Below the pieces are notes generated by a model that made no database searches, was not told the DNA's origin, and saw nothing but the letters and a program-made list of their open reading frames with translations. Below are positions 29,234-37,903 of a stretch of DNA of 64,000 nucleotides, piece by piece. The position numbers and the translations under genes were made by a program. The DNA is from Methylocystis sp. L43 (GTDB taxonomy: Bacteria > Pseudomonadota > Alphaproteobacteria > Rhizobiales > Beijerinckiaceae). Position 1 is the stretch's first letter. Every line of letters starts with the position of its first letter. Location of the stretch: NCBI RefSeq assembly GCF_015709525.1, contig NZ_JADNRA010000034.1, forward strand, positions 124,001 to 188,000, given 5' to 3'.

Positions 29234-30823
29234 TCAATAGACGTCCTGTTGATAGCGCCCGTTTTTCTTGAGCTGCGCGACGAAGGCGACCGCTTCATCT
29301 GCGCTGCGGGCGCCAAATTCGGCGACGACGTCGACAAGCGCGCGTTCGACGTCCTTGGCCATGCGCTGCGCATCGCCGCAGACGTAAAAATGCGCGCCTT
29401 CCGCCAGCCACGCCCATAATTCACGGCCGGACTGGCGCATGCGGTCCTGCACATAGAATTTTTCCGCGCCGTCGCGCGACCAGGCGAGCGACAGACGTGT
29501 GAGCAAACCTGTCGCCTTCATCGTTTCGAATTCGTCGGCGTAGAAGAAATCGCAGGCCGAGCGCTGGTGTCCAAAGAAGAGCCAGTTCCTGCCGGGCGCG
29601 CGGGTCGCCGCGCGCTCCTGCAGAAAGGCGCGAAATGGCGCAACGCCGGTGCCAGGCCCGATCATGATGATCGGCGTCGCAGGATCATCCGGCAGGGCGA
29701 AGCCATGCGCCGACTGCACATAGACCGGAAGCCTGTCGCCCGGCGCGATGCGCTCGGCCAGAAAAGTCGAGGCGACGCCAAGACGCCTGCGCTTGCCGAC
29801 GACATATCGAACCGCGTCGACAGTCAGCGAGAGGCGCCCCGGCGTCGCCTTGGGGGACGAGGAGATGGAGTAAAGACGTGGCTGCAGCGGCTCCAAGGCT
29901 TCGACAAAGGCCTCCGGATGCGGCCGCGCGCCTGGAAATTTCTGCAGAACGGCGAGCACGTCGAGCGTTGCCGCGTCGCCGTCGGGGTCCCTGCCCTGCG
30001 CCAGCAAACGCGCCTTCTCCCGCTGCGTGCCGCCGGTAATGAAGGAGATCAGCTCGAAGAGCGCATCAGGCGCCGGATTGAGCGAGACGTCGTTCAGCAA
30101 TGCGTCGCGCAGAGTCTTGTCGCGCACCGGCGTCACATGCGAGGCGCCGAGCATGGCGATGATCTGATCGACGAGGCCGAGATCATTTTCGGGAAACACG
30201 CCGAAACTGTCGCCGACTTTGTAGCTGAGTTCGCCGGCGCCGAGATCGAACTCGATGTGCCAGGTGTCTTTTTCCGAGCCCTCCTTGTTCAGCCGACGGC
30301 GTGAAAGGAACGTCGCGCGCGCCGGATTGTCGCGCGAGCAGCCGAGCGCTGAAGCGATCGTGGGTTCAATCTGGGCGACAGTGGTCGGCGCTGGCGAAGG
30401 CTGATCCAGCTCCGCCGCAAGCGCCTTCAGCATGCGCGCCGTGTCCTTGCCTCCGGGCGCGCAGAGGTTGAGGCGCGCTTCCTTCTTGGTGGCGAGAGCA
30501 TCCGCGTAAGTCTCGCAAATGTAGCCGCACTGGCCGCAGTCTTGCTGCGCCATGGCCGCCATCAGGCGACGACGCAGCGGACGGCCTTGGGCAAGCTGCA
30601 TGCGCGATTCGAGCGCCAGCGTCTGGTCATGCCACGGCGCCGCGCCATCGTCGCTATCGGCGCCGGCCATCACGGCGGCGTTGGCCTCTGGCGAGAGCGG
30701 CGTGATCGAGCTGTCATCCGGCGCAGCAAAGCCGGCAAAGAAGCCGCTGAGCCAGGCGCGCTGCTCGGGCGTGAAAGGCGCGTTCGGCGGAATGAGAAAC
30801 GGCGGAGACGACAGATGGGTCAC
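29234..30823 (-). CDS. CysJ-like NADPH:FAD reductase with N-terminal Fe-S motif
   Basis: Predicted electron donor for nitrate or nitrite reduction. The C-terminal 360 residues are a sulfite reductase alpha/cytochrome P450 reductase-type FAD-NADPH module (RLYSISSSPKATPGRLSLTV for FAD, IGPGTGVAPFRAFLQER and the closing DVY for NADPH). Instead of a flavodoxin domain, residues about 85-130 hold CGQCGYIC and a fourth Cys 17 residues on, followed by APGGKD, like the small Fe-S domain of RnfB and CO dehydrogenase proteins. The start is GTG 30823, overlapping the nirA stop by four bases. Often annotated as sulfite reductase alpha; the operon points to nitrogen. Confidence 0.85.
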   Translation of the reverse strand: MTHLSSPPFLIPPNAPFTPEQRAWLSGFFAGFAAPDDSSITPLSPEANAAVMAGADSDDGAAPWHDQTLALESRMQLAQGRPLRRRLMAAMAQQDCGQCGYICETYADALATKKEARLNLCAPGGKDTARMLKALAAELDQPSPAPTTVAQIEPTIASALGCSRDNPARATFLSRRRLNKEGSEKDTWHIEFDLGAGELSYKVGDSFGVFPENDLGLVDQIIAMLGASHVTPVRDKTLRDALLNDVSLNPAPDALFELISFITGGTQREKARLLAQGRDPDGDAATLDVLAVLQKFPGARPHPEAFVEALEPLQPRLYSISSSPKATPGRLSLTVDAVRYVVGKRRRLGVASTFLAERIAPGDRLPVYVQSAHGFALPDDPATPIIMIGPGTGVAPFRAFLQERAATRAPGRNWLFFGHQRSACDFFYADEFETMKATGLLTRLSLAWSRDGAEKFYVQDRMRQSGRELWAWLAEGAHFYVCGDAQRMAKDVERALVDVVAEFGARSADEAVAFVAQLKKNGRYQQDVY

Positions 30824-32574
30824 GCTATGCTCTCCTCGTTGATGAGACGACGCAGCCCCTCGATGTCGTGACGGCGGGCAAAGCCGACAAAGGTTTCGTC
30901 CGCGTTCGCCCGGTTTTTTCGATAGGCGCGGAGAATTTTCGCCACCATTTGGGGCGCCTCTTCCGCCTTCACATTTTGAAAGAGTTTCGAGGCAATGCGC
31001 GCGTCTTCCGCAAAGCCGCCACCGACGAGAATGTGATAGCCCTCGACCGCGTCGCCCTCGTCATTCACCGGCACGCGCGCGCCGATCAGTCCGATGTCGC
31101 CGATGTAATGCTGCGCGCATGAGTGATGGCAGCCGGTGAGATGAATGTTGATCGGCGTGTCGATCGGCGCCGCGGTCTCGCAATAAGCCGCGATCTCTTC
31201 CGCATGCCGCTTGGTGTCAGCCGCGGCGAAACGGCAGCCGAAATTGCCCGTGCAGGCGATGAGCCCCGCGCGAATCGGCGAGGCCTGCGTCGAAAGACCC
31301 AGCGCCGCGATCATCGCGACAGCGTCCGCGACGTGCTCGTCGGCGACGCCGGTGATCAGCACATTCTGCCACACGGTGAGACGCAGGCCGCCGTCGCCGA
31401 ATTGGCGCGCGATCTCGGCGAGACCGCGCGCCTGCTCGGGGGTGAAACGACCGACCGGCAACAATACGCCGATCCAATTGAAGCCCGCCTGCTTTTGCGG
31501 ATGCACGCCGATATGCGCGGCGCGATCCTGACGCGGGCGCGTGGCGATCGCAGCCGCGTCGACGCGAAGCAGCTTGCGGCCCAGCTTTTCTTCGACGGCG
31601 GCGAGGAATTTGTCGAAGCCCCATGCGTCGAGCACATATTTGAGCCGCGCCTTGGCGCGATTGGTGCGGTCGCCATGCTCGATGAAGACTCGCAGAATTT
31701 TGTCGGCGACCTCCACCGCCTCGTCCGGCGAAACGATCACGCCCGTGTCGCGGGCGAAATCCTTGTGACCGGTGATGCCGCCGAGCGCGAGGCGGAAATA
31801 AACGCCCGGCGCGACGCCCTGCTCGTCGTTCACGACAACGGCCTGAAAGCCAATGTCGTTCGTGTCTTCCAATGCGCCGATCAATCCCGCGCCGTCAAAG
31901 GCGATGTTGAACTTGCGCGGCAGTCCGTAAAGCGAGCGATCGTTGAGGATGTGATGGTGCATCGCGCGCGCATAAGAACGCGTGTCGATGAGTTCCTGCG
32001 GATCGACGCCCGCGGTCGGCGTGCCAGTGATGTTGCGGATATTGTCGGCGCCGGAGCCTTTGCTCCAGAGCCCCAGATCCTGAATCGCCTCCAAAATATT
32101 CGTGGCGTTTTTCGGTTCGATTTCGCGGATCTGGATATTGGCGCGCGTCGTGACATGCAGATAGCCGCCGCCGTAATTTTTCGCGAGATCCGCAAGCCCG
32201 GCGAACTGCCAATGGGTGAGCGCGCCATTGGGAATGCGCAGCCGGCACATATAGGAATCCTGCGCCGGCGCGACATAGAAGAGTCCATAGTAGCGCCAAC
32301 GGAAATTGTCGGCGGGCTTTGGCGGCGCGTTCTCTTTCGCTTGAGCGACAAGCCGCGGCCAGGCGTCGAACGGATGCTCTTCGCGCTTCCATTTTTCCTG
32401 ATCGTTGAGCTTGCCGCCTGCGGCCGTGACGCGGTCCTGCGCGGATACATGCGCGGCGTCGGGTCCCATCGGCTGTGCTTGCGCGGGCGGCGCCTTTTGT
32501 CCGCCACGCGCGGAAAAGCCGGCTGCAAAGCCTTCGAGATAGCGCTTCTGGTCGAGCGTGAAATCGACGGACAT
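30820..32574 (-). CDS. nirA: assimilatory nitrite reductase, siroheme [4Fe-4S] type
   Basis: Six-electron reduction of nitrite to ammonia. 584 residues with two nitrite/sulfite reductase repeats. Substrate-pocket Arg/Lys are in the RLRIPNG and TTRANIQIREI regions. The siroheme-[4Fe-4S] ligands are C441 and C447 (CTGNFGC) and C482 and C486 (GCHHSC). ATG 32574 comes one base after the stop of the FAD oxidoreductase gene; the longer open frame upstream is that gene in another frame. The ferredoxin-type architecture suggests the partner is a ferredoxin or one of the adjacent flavoproteins. Confidence 0.93.
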   Translation of the reverse strand: MSVDFTLDQKRYLEGFAAGFSARGGQKAPPAQAQPMGPDAAHVSAQDRVTAAGGKLNDQEKWKREEHPFDAWPRLVAQAKENAPPKPADNFRWRYYGLFYVAPAQDSYMCRLRIPNGALTHWQFAGLADLAKNYGGGYLHVTTRANIQIREIEPKNATNILEAIQDLGLWSKGSGADNIRNITGTPTAGVDPQELIDTRSYARAMHHHILNDRSLYGLPRKFNIAFDGAGLIGALEDTNDIGFQAVVVNDEQGVAPGVYFRLALGGITGHKDFARDTGVIVSPDEAVEVADKILRVFIEHGDRTNRAKARLKYVLDAWGFDKFLAAVEEKLGRKLLRVDAAAIATRPRQDRAAHIGVHPQKQAGFNWIGVLLPVGRFTPEQARGLAEIARQFGDGGLRLTVWQNVLITGVADEHVADAVAMIAALGLSTQASPIRAGLIACTGNFGCRFAAADTKRHAEEIAAYCETAAPIDTPINIHLTGCHHSCAQHYIGDIGLIGARVPVNDEGDAVEGYHILVGGGFAEDARIASKLFQNVKAEEAPQMVAKILRAYRKNRANADETFVGFARRHDIEGLRRLINEESIA

Positions 32575-32575
32575 T

Positions 32576-33805
32576 TCAGGCGGCCTCTTGCATCGGCGCG
32601 CCGAACAGCAATTGGTCGCGCTGAGATGAAATGTCCGCGCCGGAGCGGATGAGATCGAGAATATCTGCGCCGCCATTCGTATCTCCCACCAGGATCGCGC
32701 CCACGAGCCTGTCGTCGCGCACGACAAGCTTGCGATAAATCCCCATGCGCGGGTCCTTGCAGACGATGCGGCGCGCATCGCCTTCGCCGAGATAATCGCC
32801 GGCCGAAAAAACGCGCACGCCGGAGACTTTCAGGTTAGTGGAGACGACGCTGCCGCCATAGGACGCGTCTTGTCCGGCGAGTCGCATGGCGAGAACGCGG
32901 CCCTGCTCATAGGCCGGCTCGACGAGGCCGTAACAGACGCCGCGATGTTCGGCGCATTCGCCGATGGCGAAAACGCCGGCTTCGCTTGTCTTGAGGGCAT
33001 CGTCGACCTTCACGCCTCGCCCAACGTCCAGACCCGCCTGTCGCGCGAGATCGGCGTTCGGGTGAATGCCGACGGCGAAAATCACGGCGCCGACCGGAAT
33101 CATTCGTCCGTCGGCGAACTCGACTTTTTCGACGCGACCCCCGCCGCAAATGCGCGTCGCATTGGCGTTGAGAAGCACGCGCACGCCTTTTTCTTCAACG
33201 AGGCGGCGCAGGATGTCGGCGCCGGCCGCATCGAGTTGGCGCTCCATCAGCCGATCCATGACGTGGGCGAGCGTCACGTCGACGCCGCGCCGGGCGAGAC
33301 CGTAGGCCGCCTCCAATCCGAGAAGGCCGCCGCCAATCACAAGCGCGCGCATCTCCCTTCCCAGCCGGGACAGCGCCTCGACATCCGTCACGTCGCGAAA
33401 CACGTGAACGCCCGGAAGATCGGCGCCTTCGATCGGCAGCCTTGCCGCGCGCGAACCGGTGGCGAGCACGATTTTCGAATAGTCGACGCTCTCGGCCTTA
33501 TCGAGAAGGATGCGCCGGGCCGCCGCGTTGATCTCTACGACCTTGCGGCCGCTCAGAACCTCAACGCCGGCGGCGCGCCACCATTGTGAGGGCTTGAGCT
33601 CGATGTCATCGACTGACATTTCCCCGGCCAGCACCGAAGACAACAGCACGCGGTTATAGGCAAGCCGCGGCTCGTCTCCGATCACGAGAATGTCGTAACG
33701 ATCCGGCGCCCGGTTCGTCAGTTCCTCGACGAAACGCGTGGCCGCCATGCCCGCGCCGACAACGACGAGTTTCTCGCGACTTTTACAATCCTGCAATCCA
33801 GTCAT
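32576..33805 (-). CDS. NirB-like NAD(P)H/FAD oxidoreductase
   Basis: A 409-residue pyridine-nucleotide-disulfide oxidoreductase with the fold of the NirB N-terminus. GAGMAATRFVEEL binds FAD near residue 18, LATGSRAARLPI follows, VIGGGLLGLEAA is the NADH-binding Rossmann motif, and GVFAIGECAEHRG closes the FAD site. The siroheme half of NirB is absent here and supplied by nirA, so this is probably the electron-entry protein. First gene after the leader at 33806-34120. ATG 33805. Confidence 0.88.
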   Translation of the reverse strand: MTGLQDCKSREKLVVVGAGMAATRFVEELTNRAPDRYDILVIGDEPRLAYNRVLLSSVLAGEMSVDDIELKPSQWWRAAGVEVLSGRKVVEINAAARRILLDKAESVDYSKIVLATGSRAARLPIEGADLPGVHVFRDVTDVEALSRLGREMRALVIGGGLLGLEAAYGLARRGVDVTLAHVMDRLMERQLDAAGADILRRLVEEKGVRVLLNANATRICGGGRVEKVEFADGRMIPVGAVIFAVGIHPNADLARQAGLDVGRGVKVDDALKTSEAGVFAIGECAEHRGVCYGLVEPAYEQGRVLAMRLAGQDASYGGSVVSTNLKVSGVRVFSAGDYLGEGDARRIVCKDPRMGIYRKLVVRDDRLVGAILVGDTNGGADILDLIRSGADISSQRDQLLFGAPMQEAA

Positions 33806-33922
33806 GTGTCGACTCTGCTGAACGGCCGAACGGTCCGGTCACAGGTCGCTTTGCCTTACGTGGGATGTGAACGGGCAAGACGACCAAAGCGCGACGCAAA
33901 TTGCGAAATCGCTTCTGTGACG

Positions 33923-33971
33923 GAGCCCGGCTTTGGGCTCGTTCCGGCGGACCGGCGGTCGTCGTTGACCG
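33923..33971 (-). promoter_or_regulatory. two hexaloop hairpins, candidate NasT (ANTAR) binding leader
   Basis: On the minus strand, hairpin 1 is CGGTC-AACGAC-GACCG (33956-33971) and hairpin 2 is GAGCCC-AAAGCC-GGGCTC (33923-33940), 15 bases apart. Both have six-base loops with A at position 1 and G at position 4, the pattern known for ANTAR-protein RNA targets. They are 118 bases upstream of the first structural gene of the nitrate operon, and nasT lies just upstream. I did not find a classical T-tract terminator after hairpin 2; a weak stem AAGCG..CGCTT follows at about 33890-33915. Confidence 0.65.
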
Positions 33972-34082
33972 ATGAGGTGAGTGCACATTTCGGGCCAGAG
34001 GCGCCGGCGTGGTTTTTCCTAAGAAATGCGGGCGTTTGGCGCTGCCCAGTGGCAGCAGGCGGCATTTTGCGGCGCCGAATGC

Positions 34083-34101
34083 TTAGGCGCGAGGCGCCTA
34101 A
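34083..34101. terminator. perfect 8-bp inverted repeat after nasS
   Basis: TTAGGCGC-GAG-GCGCCTAA lies 20 bases beyond the nasS stop. It has no T-tract on either strand, so it may be a message end, an RNA-stabilising stem or a protein site. Confidence 0.4.
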
Positions 34102-34120
34102 CGCCTGGCCCTTTTGAGCA

Positions 34121-35281
34121 TCAGTTCAGCGCTTGCAGACGCTGTCCGATAGCGAAGCCGGCGAGATAATCCGCATAGCTCCGACCGTCGAAAGACGGTC
34201 CCGCAAAGGCTGCAATTTCGCGCTGAGTGGTCACGCCGTCGATCGCTGCGTCGAAAAGATCCGTGCGCAGGACGCGCTTCGCCCGATCGGCCATGGCGGG
34301 CGCATAGCGCGTCTGGCCCCAGCGCAGCATTTGCGCATAGATCCATGCGGCTTGCCGTGGATCCGGCCGCATCGCGCCGTCTCTTCCAATGATCAGGTAA
34401 TTGGCGTCGCTTCGTTCGTCGCGCGCCTTGACGCGCAAATGGCCGGTGAGCACGCGGCGGATGATCTCGGCGTCGACGCCGACATATTCCGGACGCGAAA
34501 GGATGTGCGAAACCTCGTCTAGGTTGTGCGGCTCGTCGACGAAGGCGGCTCCCTTATCGAGCGCGCGGATCAGCGCCGCTACAAGATCAGGATTATCGTT
34601 GGCAAAGCTCTCGCGCAGCGCGAGGACTTTCTCGGGCGCGCACGTGAAAATCTCGCAGCCGAAATGCAGAATGACCCCAACGCCGGCGTCGACCGCGACA
34701 GAACTCCAGGGCGCGCCAACACAAAAGCCGTCGAGCTGACCGCGCGCCAGATTTTCGACCATGTAGGGCGGCGGCAGAGCGATCAACCGCAGGTCTTCAT
34801 CCGGATCGACGCCGCCTTCCGCCATCCAGTAGCGCAGCTGATAATTATGCATGGAAAAAGGAAAGGTCATGCCGAAGGTCAGAGGCTCACGTCCCTCGGC
34901 CCTTCGCCGTGCGACGAGCTTGGCGAGCGAGCGCGCGGTTTGCGCCGGATGCGCGACCTCGCCTTCGGCGGCGAGTTCGGCATAAAGCGCTGTGGACACC
35001 GCGATCGCATTGCCGTTCATCGCGAGATTCATCGGCGCGACAAGCGGGACTCGCACATGGCCCAGTCCGAGCGTGGAAGCGACCGCCATCGGCGCCAGAA
35101 GATGCGCCGCATCGAAACGGCCGATGGCGAGCTTGTCTCTAATATTCGCCCAGGACGCTTCGCGGATCAGTTCGACGTCGAGACCTTCCGCCTTGGCGAA
35201 TCCCTTATGTGCGGCAATCAAAAGCGCGGCGGCGTCGACGAGCGGGATGAAGCCGATTTTCACATGCGCTTCGCCGGTCAT
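34121..35281 (-). CDS. nasS: nitrate/nitrite sensor NasS (CmpA/NrtA-like, cytoplasmic)
   Basis: Relative of the periplasmic nitrate-binding proteins NrtA/CmpA, but without a signal peptide or lipobox: it begins MTGEAHVKIGFIPLVDAAAL. Family features include DAAHLLAPMA, GMTFPFSMHNYQLRYW, PPPYMVENL and DGFCVGAPW. NasS binds nitrate or nitrite and otherwise sequesters NasT. Starts ATG 35281 and overlaps the nasT stop by four bases, as expected for the NasT-NasS pair. 386 residues. Confidence 0.93.
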   Translation of the reverse strand: MTGEAHVKIGFIPLVDAAALLIAAHKGFAKAEGLDVELIREASWANIRDKLAIGRFDAAHLLAPMAVASTLGLGHVRVPLVAPMNLAMNGNAIAVSTALYAELAAEGEVAHPAQTARSLAKLVARRRAEGREPLTFGMTFPFSMHNYQLRYWMAEGGVDPDEDLRLIALPPPYMVENLARGQLDGFCVGAPWSSVAVDAGVGVILHFGCEIFTCAPEKVLALRESFANDNPDLVAALIRALDKGAAFVDEPHNLDEVSHILSRPEYVGVDAEIIRRVLTGHLRVKARDERSDANYLIIGRDGAMRPDPRQAAWIYAQMLRWGQTRYAPAMADRAKRVLRTDLFDAAIDGVTTQREIAAFAGPSFDGRSYADYLAGFAIGQRLQALN

Positions 35282-35850
35282 TTGAACATCTCCGCCGCAG
35301 TGATGACCGAGCGTGCAATTTCGATAATCTTTTTGTTTTCGCGCATGGCGGCGCCGCGCATCAATTTGTAGGCGTCTTCTTCGGAAAGCTTCTTCGCCTT
35401 CATCAATATGCCTTTGGCGCGTTCGATCGTCTTGCGCTCCTCGAGATCGGATTTGGCCTGCTCGAGATCATCCTGAAGCTTCGAGAAGGCGTTGAACCGC
35501 GACACGCACAGATCGAGGATCGATTTGATGCGTTCCTTTTTCAACCCATCGACGATATAGGCCGAGACCCCAGCGTCGACCGAGGCTTGAATCGACGCCG
35601 TATCGCTCTGATCGACAAACATGGCGATCGGCCGACGCACGGCGCGACTGACCTGAAACATTTGCTCAAGCGTATCGCGCGAAGGATTCTCAAGATCGAT
35701 CAGGATCACGTCAGGGTCGCTGGCGTAGATGTGCTTCAGCAGATTGTGCATCTCGCTGATACGCTCGACCTGCGTGAAGCCGGCGTCACGCAGTCCCTCC
35801 TCGAGGATCAGCGAGCGAATGGGGCTTTCGTCGACAATGACGATCTTCAA
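35278..35850 (-). CDS. nasT: ANTAR-domain antiterminator NasT
   Basis: RNA-binding response regulator that prevents early termination in nitrate assimilation leaders when released by NasS. Receiver-like domain (about 1-120: KIVIVDESPIRSLILEEGLRDAGF, DVILIDLENPSRD), coiled-coil linker, then ANTAR domain (about 130-190: ERAKGILMKAKKLSEEDAYKLMRGAAM). The start is taken as TTG 35850 because NasT proteins begin at KIVIVDES; GTG 35946 would add 32 residues and has no ribosome site. 190 residues. Confidence 0.92.
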   Translation of the reverse strand: MKIVIVDESPIRSLILEEGLRDAGFTQVERISEMHNLLKHIYASDPDVILIDLENPSRDTLEQMFQVSRAVRRPIAMFVDQSDTASIQASVDAGVSAYIVDGLKKERIKSILDLCVSRFNAFSKLQDDLEQAKSDLEERKTIERAKGILMKAKKLSEEDAYKLMRGAAMRENKKIIEIARSVITAAEMFK

Positions 35851-35947
35851 TTCACGGCGTCCAGTGAGCGCATGTATGGGTCGCGCCCGCGGGGGCGCAT
35901 CGCCGTCAGTCTCCGCGATCCGCCCGCCGGGCCGCGACCAACGCACG

Positions 35948-37198
35948 TTATATCTTGAACCGCAACGACATGCCTGCCTGCCAGTTCTTCATGATCTGCG
36001 GACCGTTGAGGTTCTGATAGACAGGAAGACCCGCCTCGACCGCGACCAGCACATTTTCGTAGCCGATAAATTTGCCGCTGATCGTCGCGCCGCCGAAGAC
36101 TTCGACCCGCTGTCCGCCATAGAAGGCCGGATTGGCCGGCACGGCCGGGCCGCGGATTTCCGGATCGAAGCCGCGAATCGGGCCCTGTGTCGAACCGGTT
36201 ACGCGCAAAGTTGTGGTGAGACCGGGCGTCCAGGTGTAGCCGCCCCAGGCGTTGAATTCATGCAGATCGCCCCATCGGTAGCCCCCGGAAGGATTGGGGC
36301 CGAGCGGGAAGCGCAGGCGATATTCGAGCAGATAGTCCCAGGAATAGCCCAGTGAGTTTGCGGCCAGAGGGAAGCGTCCGCGATAGCCGAGGCCCCATGA
36401 CCACGGTCCCAGATAGCCTGCATAGACGACGCCCGGCAGGAAATCGAATGTGCCCGTGCCGGGCTGCATGCCATAGAATCCTCGAATGTTGCGGCGGGTC
36501 CCGTCGGGCAGGAGAAAGTCCTTGAATGTGGCGGTGTAGCTGCCGGCGGGCAAGGAGACGCCAAGAGAGAGCTGGATGCGGTGGACGTCGTCCTGATAGA
36601 TGCGATAGACGCCCGACAAAGTGACGTCGGCAAGGCTCGTCGTTCCAGGCAAACTTCTGCCGAGCGGCAGAATGCCCGACGCGCCCTTGAAGGTTAGGGC
36701 GTTGAGGTTCTTCTCGATCATGCCGGCTGTGAGAACCATCGCGAAATCTTTGGTCACGCCATAGTTCAGGCCGATCACTTGCGTTGCGACCGCGATGTTT
36801 TGCGGAATAATGCGCACTGTTTGTCTGGGATTGAGAAAGAACGGCACCGTCGTGACGATATATTCGTTGGAGACCGTGCGCGTTCCCATCTTGATGCCCG
36901 ACAAATTGGCGAAGACGGGCGTAATGGAGAGAACGAGTTTGCCTGCGGCCGGCATGTCGACGCCGAAAACCCCCATGGGCGCTGGCGGCGGGGCGGGAGG
37001 CGGAGGCGGAGGCGGCGCGACCGGCGCGAGGGATGGCGGCGGCGCTTGATGTTGTATTGAAGACGCCTCGGATGGCGCGTTCTTAGGGGGCGCGGCGTTC
37101 GCGTCGGTCGCGATGAGCGCGGCCACTGCAGCCATGACGGCTGCGCCGCGCCGCAGCGAGGGTTGGGGCTTCGATCGCTGGGACTGTGCTCTCTTCAT
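35948..37198 (-). CDS. predicted outer-membrane beta-barrel protein with proline-rich linker
   Basis: Signal peptide at residues 1-35 (basic start, then AAVMAAVAALIATDANA). A Pro/Ala linker at about 50-75 includes a run of seven prolines. About 330 residues of alternating aromatic beta strands end in LRFKI, an outer-membrane-like C-terminus. It resembles transporter/phenol-degradation MetA-like barrel proteins, but I cannot name it. ATG 37198 has GAGG seven bases upstream. It precedes nasT and is preceded by a terminator-bearing leader, so it may be a nitrate-regulated porin; that is inference. Confidence 0.75.
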   Translation of the reverse strand: MKRAQSQRSKPQPSLRRGAAVMAAVAALIATDANAAPPKNAPSEASSIQHQAPPPSLAPVAPPPPPPPAPPPAPMGVFGVDMPAAGKLVLSITPVFANLSGIKMGTRTVSNEYIVTTVPFFLNPRQTVRIIPQNIAVATQVIGLNYGVTKDFAMVLTAGMIEKNLNALTFKGASGILPLGRSLPGTTSLADVTLSGVYRIYQDDVHRIQLSLGVSLPAGSYTATFKDFLLPDGTRRNIRGFYGMQPGTGTFDFLPGVVYAGYLGPWSWGLGYRGRFPLAANSLGYSWDYLLEYRLRFPLGPNPSGGYRWGDLHEFNAWGGYTWTPGLTTTLRVTGSTQGPIRGFDPEIRGPAVPANPAFYGGQRVEVFGGATISGKFIGYENVLVAVEAGLPVYQNLNGPQIMKNWQAGMSLRFKI

Positions 37199-37240
37199 CG
37201 CGAACCTCATCTGCATCTCGTCTGCGCGCGCCCCAGAAAC

Positions 37241-37317
37241 GAAAAAAGCCGCTGCCTGAACGCCTGCGAAGCAGACGTTCAGGACAGCGGCGATGCTGGG
37301 GGGCCCTTCTGTGGACC
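37241..37317 (-). promoter_or_regulatory. leader with hexaloop hairpin followed by strong intrinsic terminator
   Basis: Minus strand: GGTCC-ACAGAA-GGGCC (37302-37317) is a hexaloop hairpin with A at loop position 1 and G at 4. Twelve bases later CGCTG(T)CCTGAACG..CGTTCAGGCAGCG forms an 18-bp stem with one bulge (37250-37289), then six T residues. It ends 43 bases before the outer-membrane gene, so it is a premature terminator. A matching upstream ANTAR hairpin was not found; a different stem CTACAG..CTGTAG lies at 37372-37388. Confidence 0.75.
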
Positions 37318-37389
37318 GGGTGACGTCGCAAGCGACGCCCTCGCGCCAAACGGATGCAATCGCGGCGCCACCTACAGCGAAGCTGTAGC

Positions 37390-37691
37390 GAGCAGGTCGC
37401 TTAGCTGCTTTGAACGCCAGGCTTTTGCAGGGGTTCGCGGTTCCGCACGCGCGCGGCGAAACGTTCACCAGAATTATTCGCGTGACGCGCTTTGCTTGAG
37501 AGGCGGCAGCGCGCGCCGAAAAAATTCGCATTCTGCCGCCGACAGCGACAGCCTCTCCGACTGAGCATGGTCGGCGGCGCAACTCCACATCGCAACATGG
37601 GCGCTGTGGCGGCGCTCGCCAGTCGCCTTGTCCTTGAAGCCACGTTTGCCGTGATGACGCGGTTTTCTACGAACGCATGGGGGAGCTGGCG
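37390..37691. other. upstream leader/promoter region of the nas block
   Basis: No convincing gene. An inverted repeat GGCGGCAG..CTGCCGCC (37502-37545) encloses the near-palindrome CGAAAAAATTCG. This region should hold the promoter for the outer-membrane protein-nasT-nasS transcript, but no clear sigma-70 or sigma-54 boxes were identified. Confidence 0.4.
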
Positions 37692-37903
37692 ATGGACGGG
37701 CGAAGAAGACAACGCCGACGACCGAACAGCTTCGTCGCCGCATTGATAGTGGCGAGAGGAGCGACAAGGTCGCGGGCTCCGATCCCGCCGCCGCGCCATT
37801 GGGAACCGATGCCGAAGCCGGCGGATTTCCGCCGACGGAGAAGGAGCGTGCGCTCGCCGCCCCGAAGGCCGCCGGCAAGCCGCAGGAGCCGTCGAAGAAG
37901 TAG
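37692..37903 (+). pseudogene. small conserved-looking hypothetical gene with a one-base frameshift
   Basis: ATG 37692 (MDGR) has GGGGGAG with six-base spacing. After four codons the protein-like frame changes: the other frame reads KKTTPTTEQLRRRIDSGE, then DPAAAPLGTDAEAGGFPPT and ends EPSKK at TAG 37903. The total length, 212 bases, is one short of a multiple of three. A missing A in the CGAAGAAG run would restore a 70-residue protein. DPAAAPLGTDAEA reminds me of a short protein widespread in Rhizobiales, unverified. It may be a true mutation or a sequencing error. Confidence 0.55.

Noticed and set aside
35851-35946. longer NasT start at GTG 35946
   Set aside because: No ribosome site, and the added 32 residues are outside the family; NasT proteins begin at KIVIVDES.
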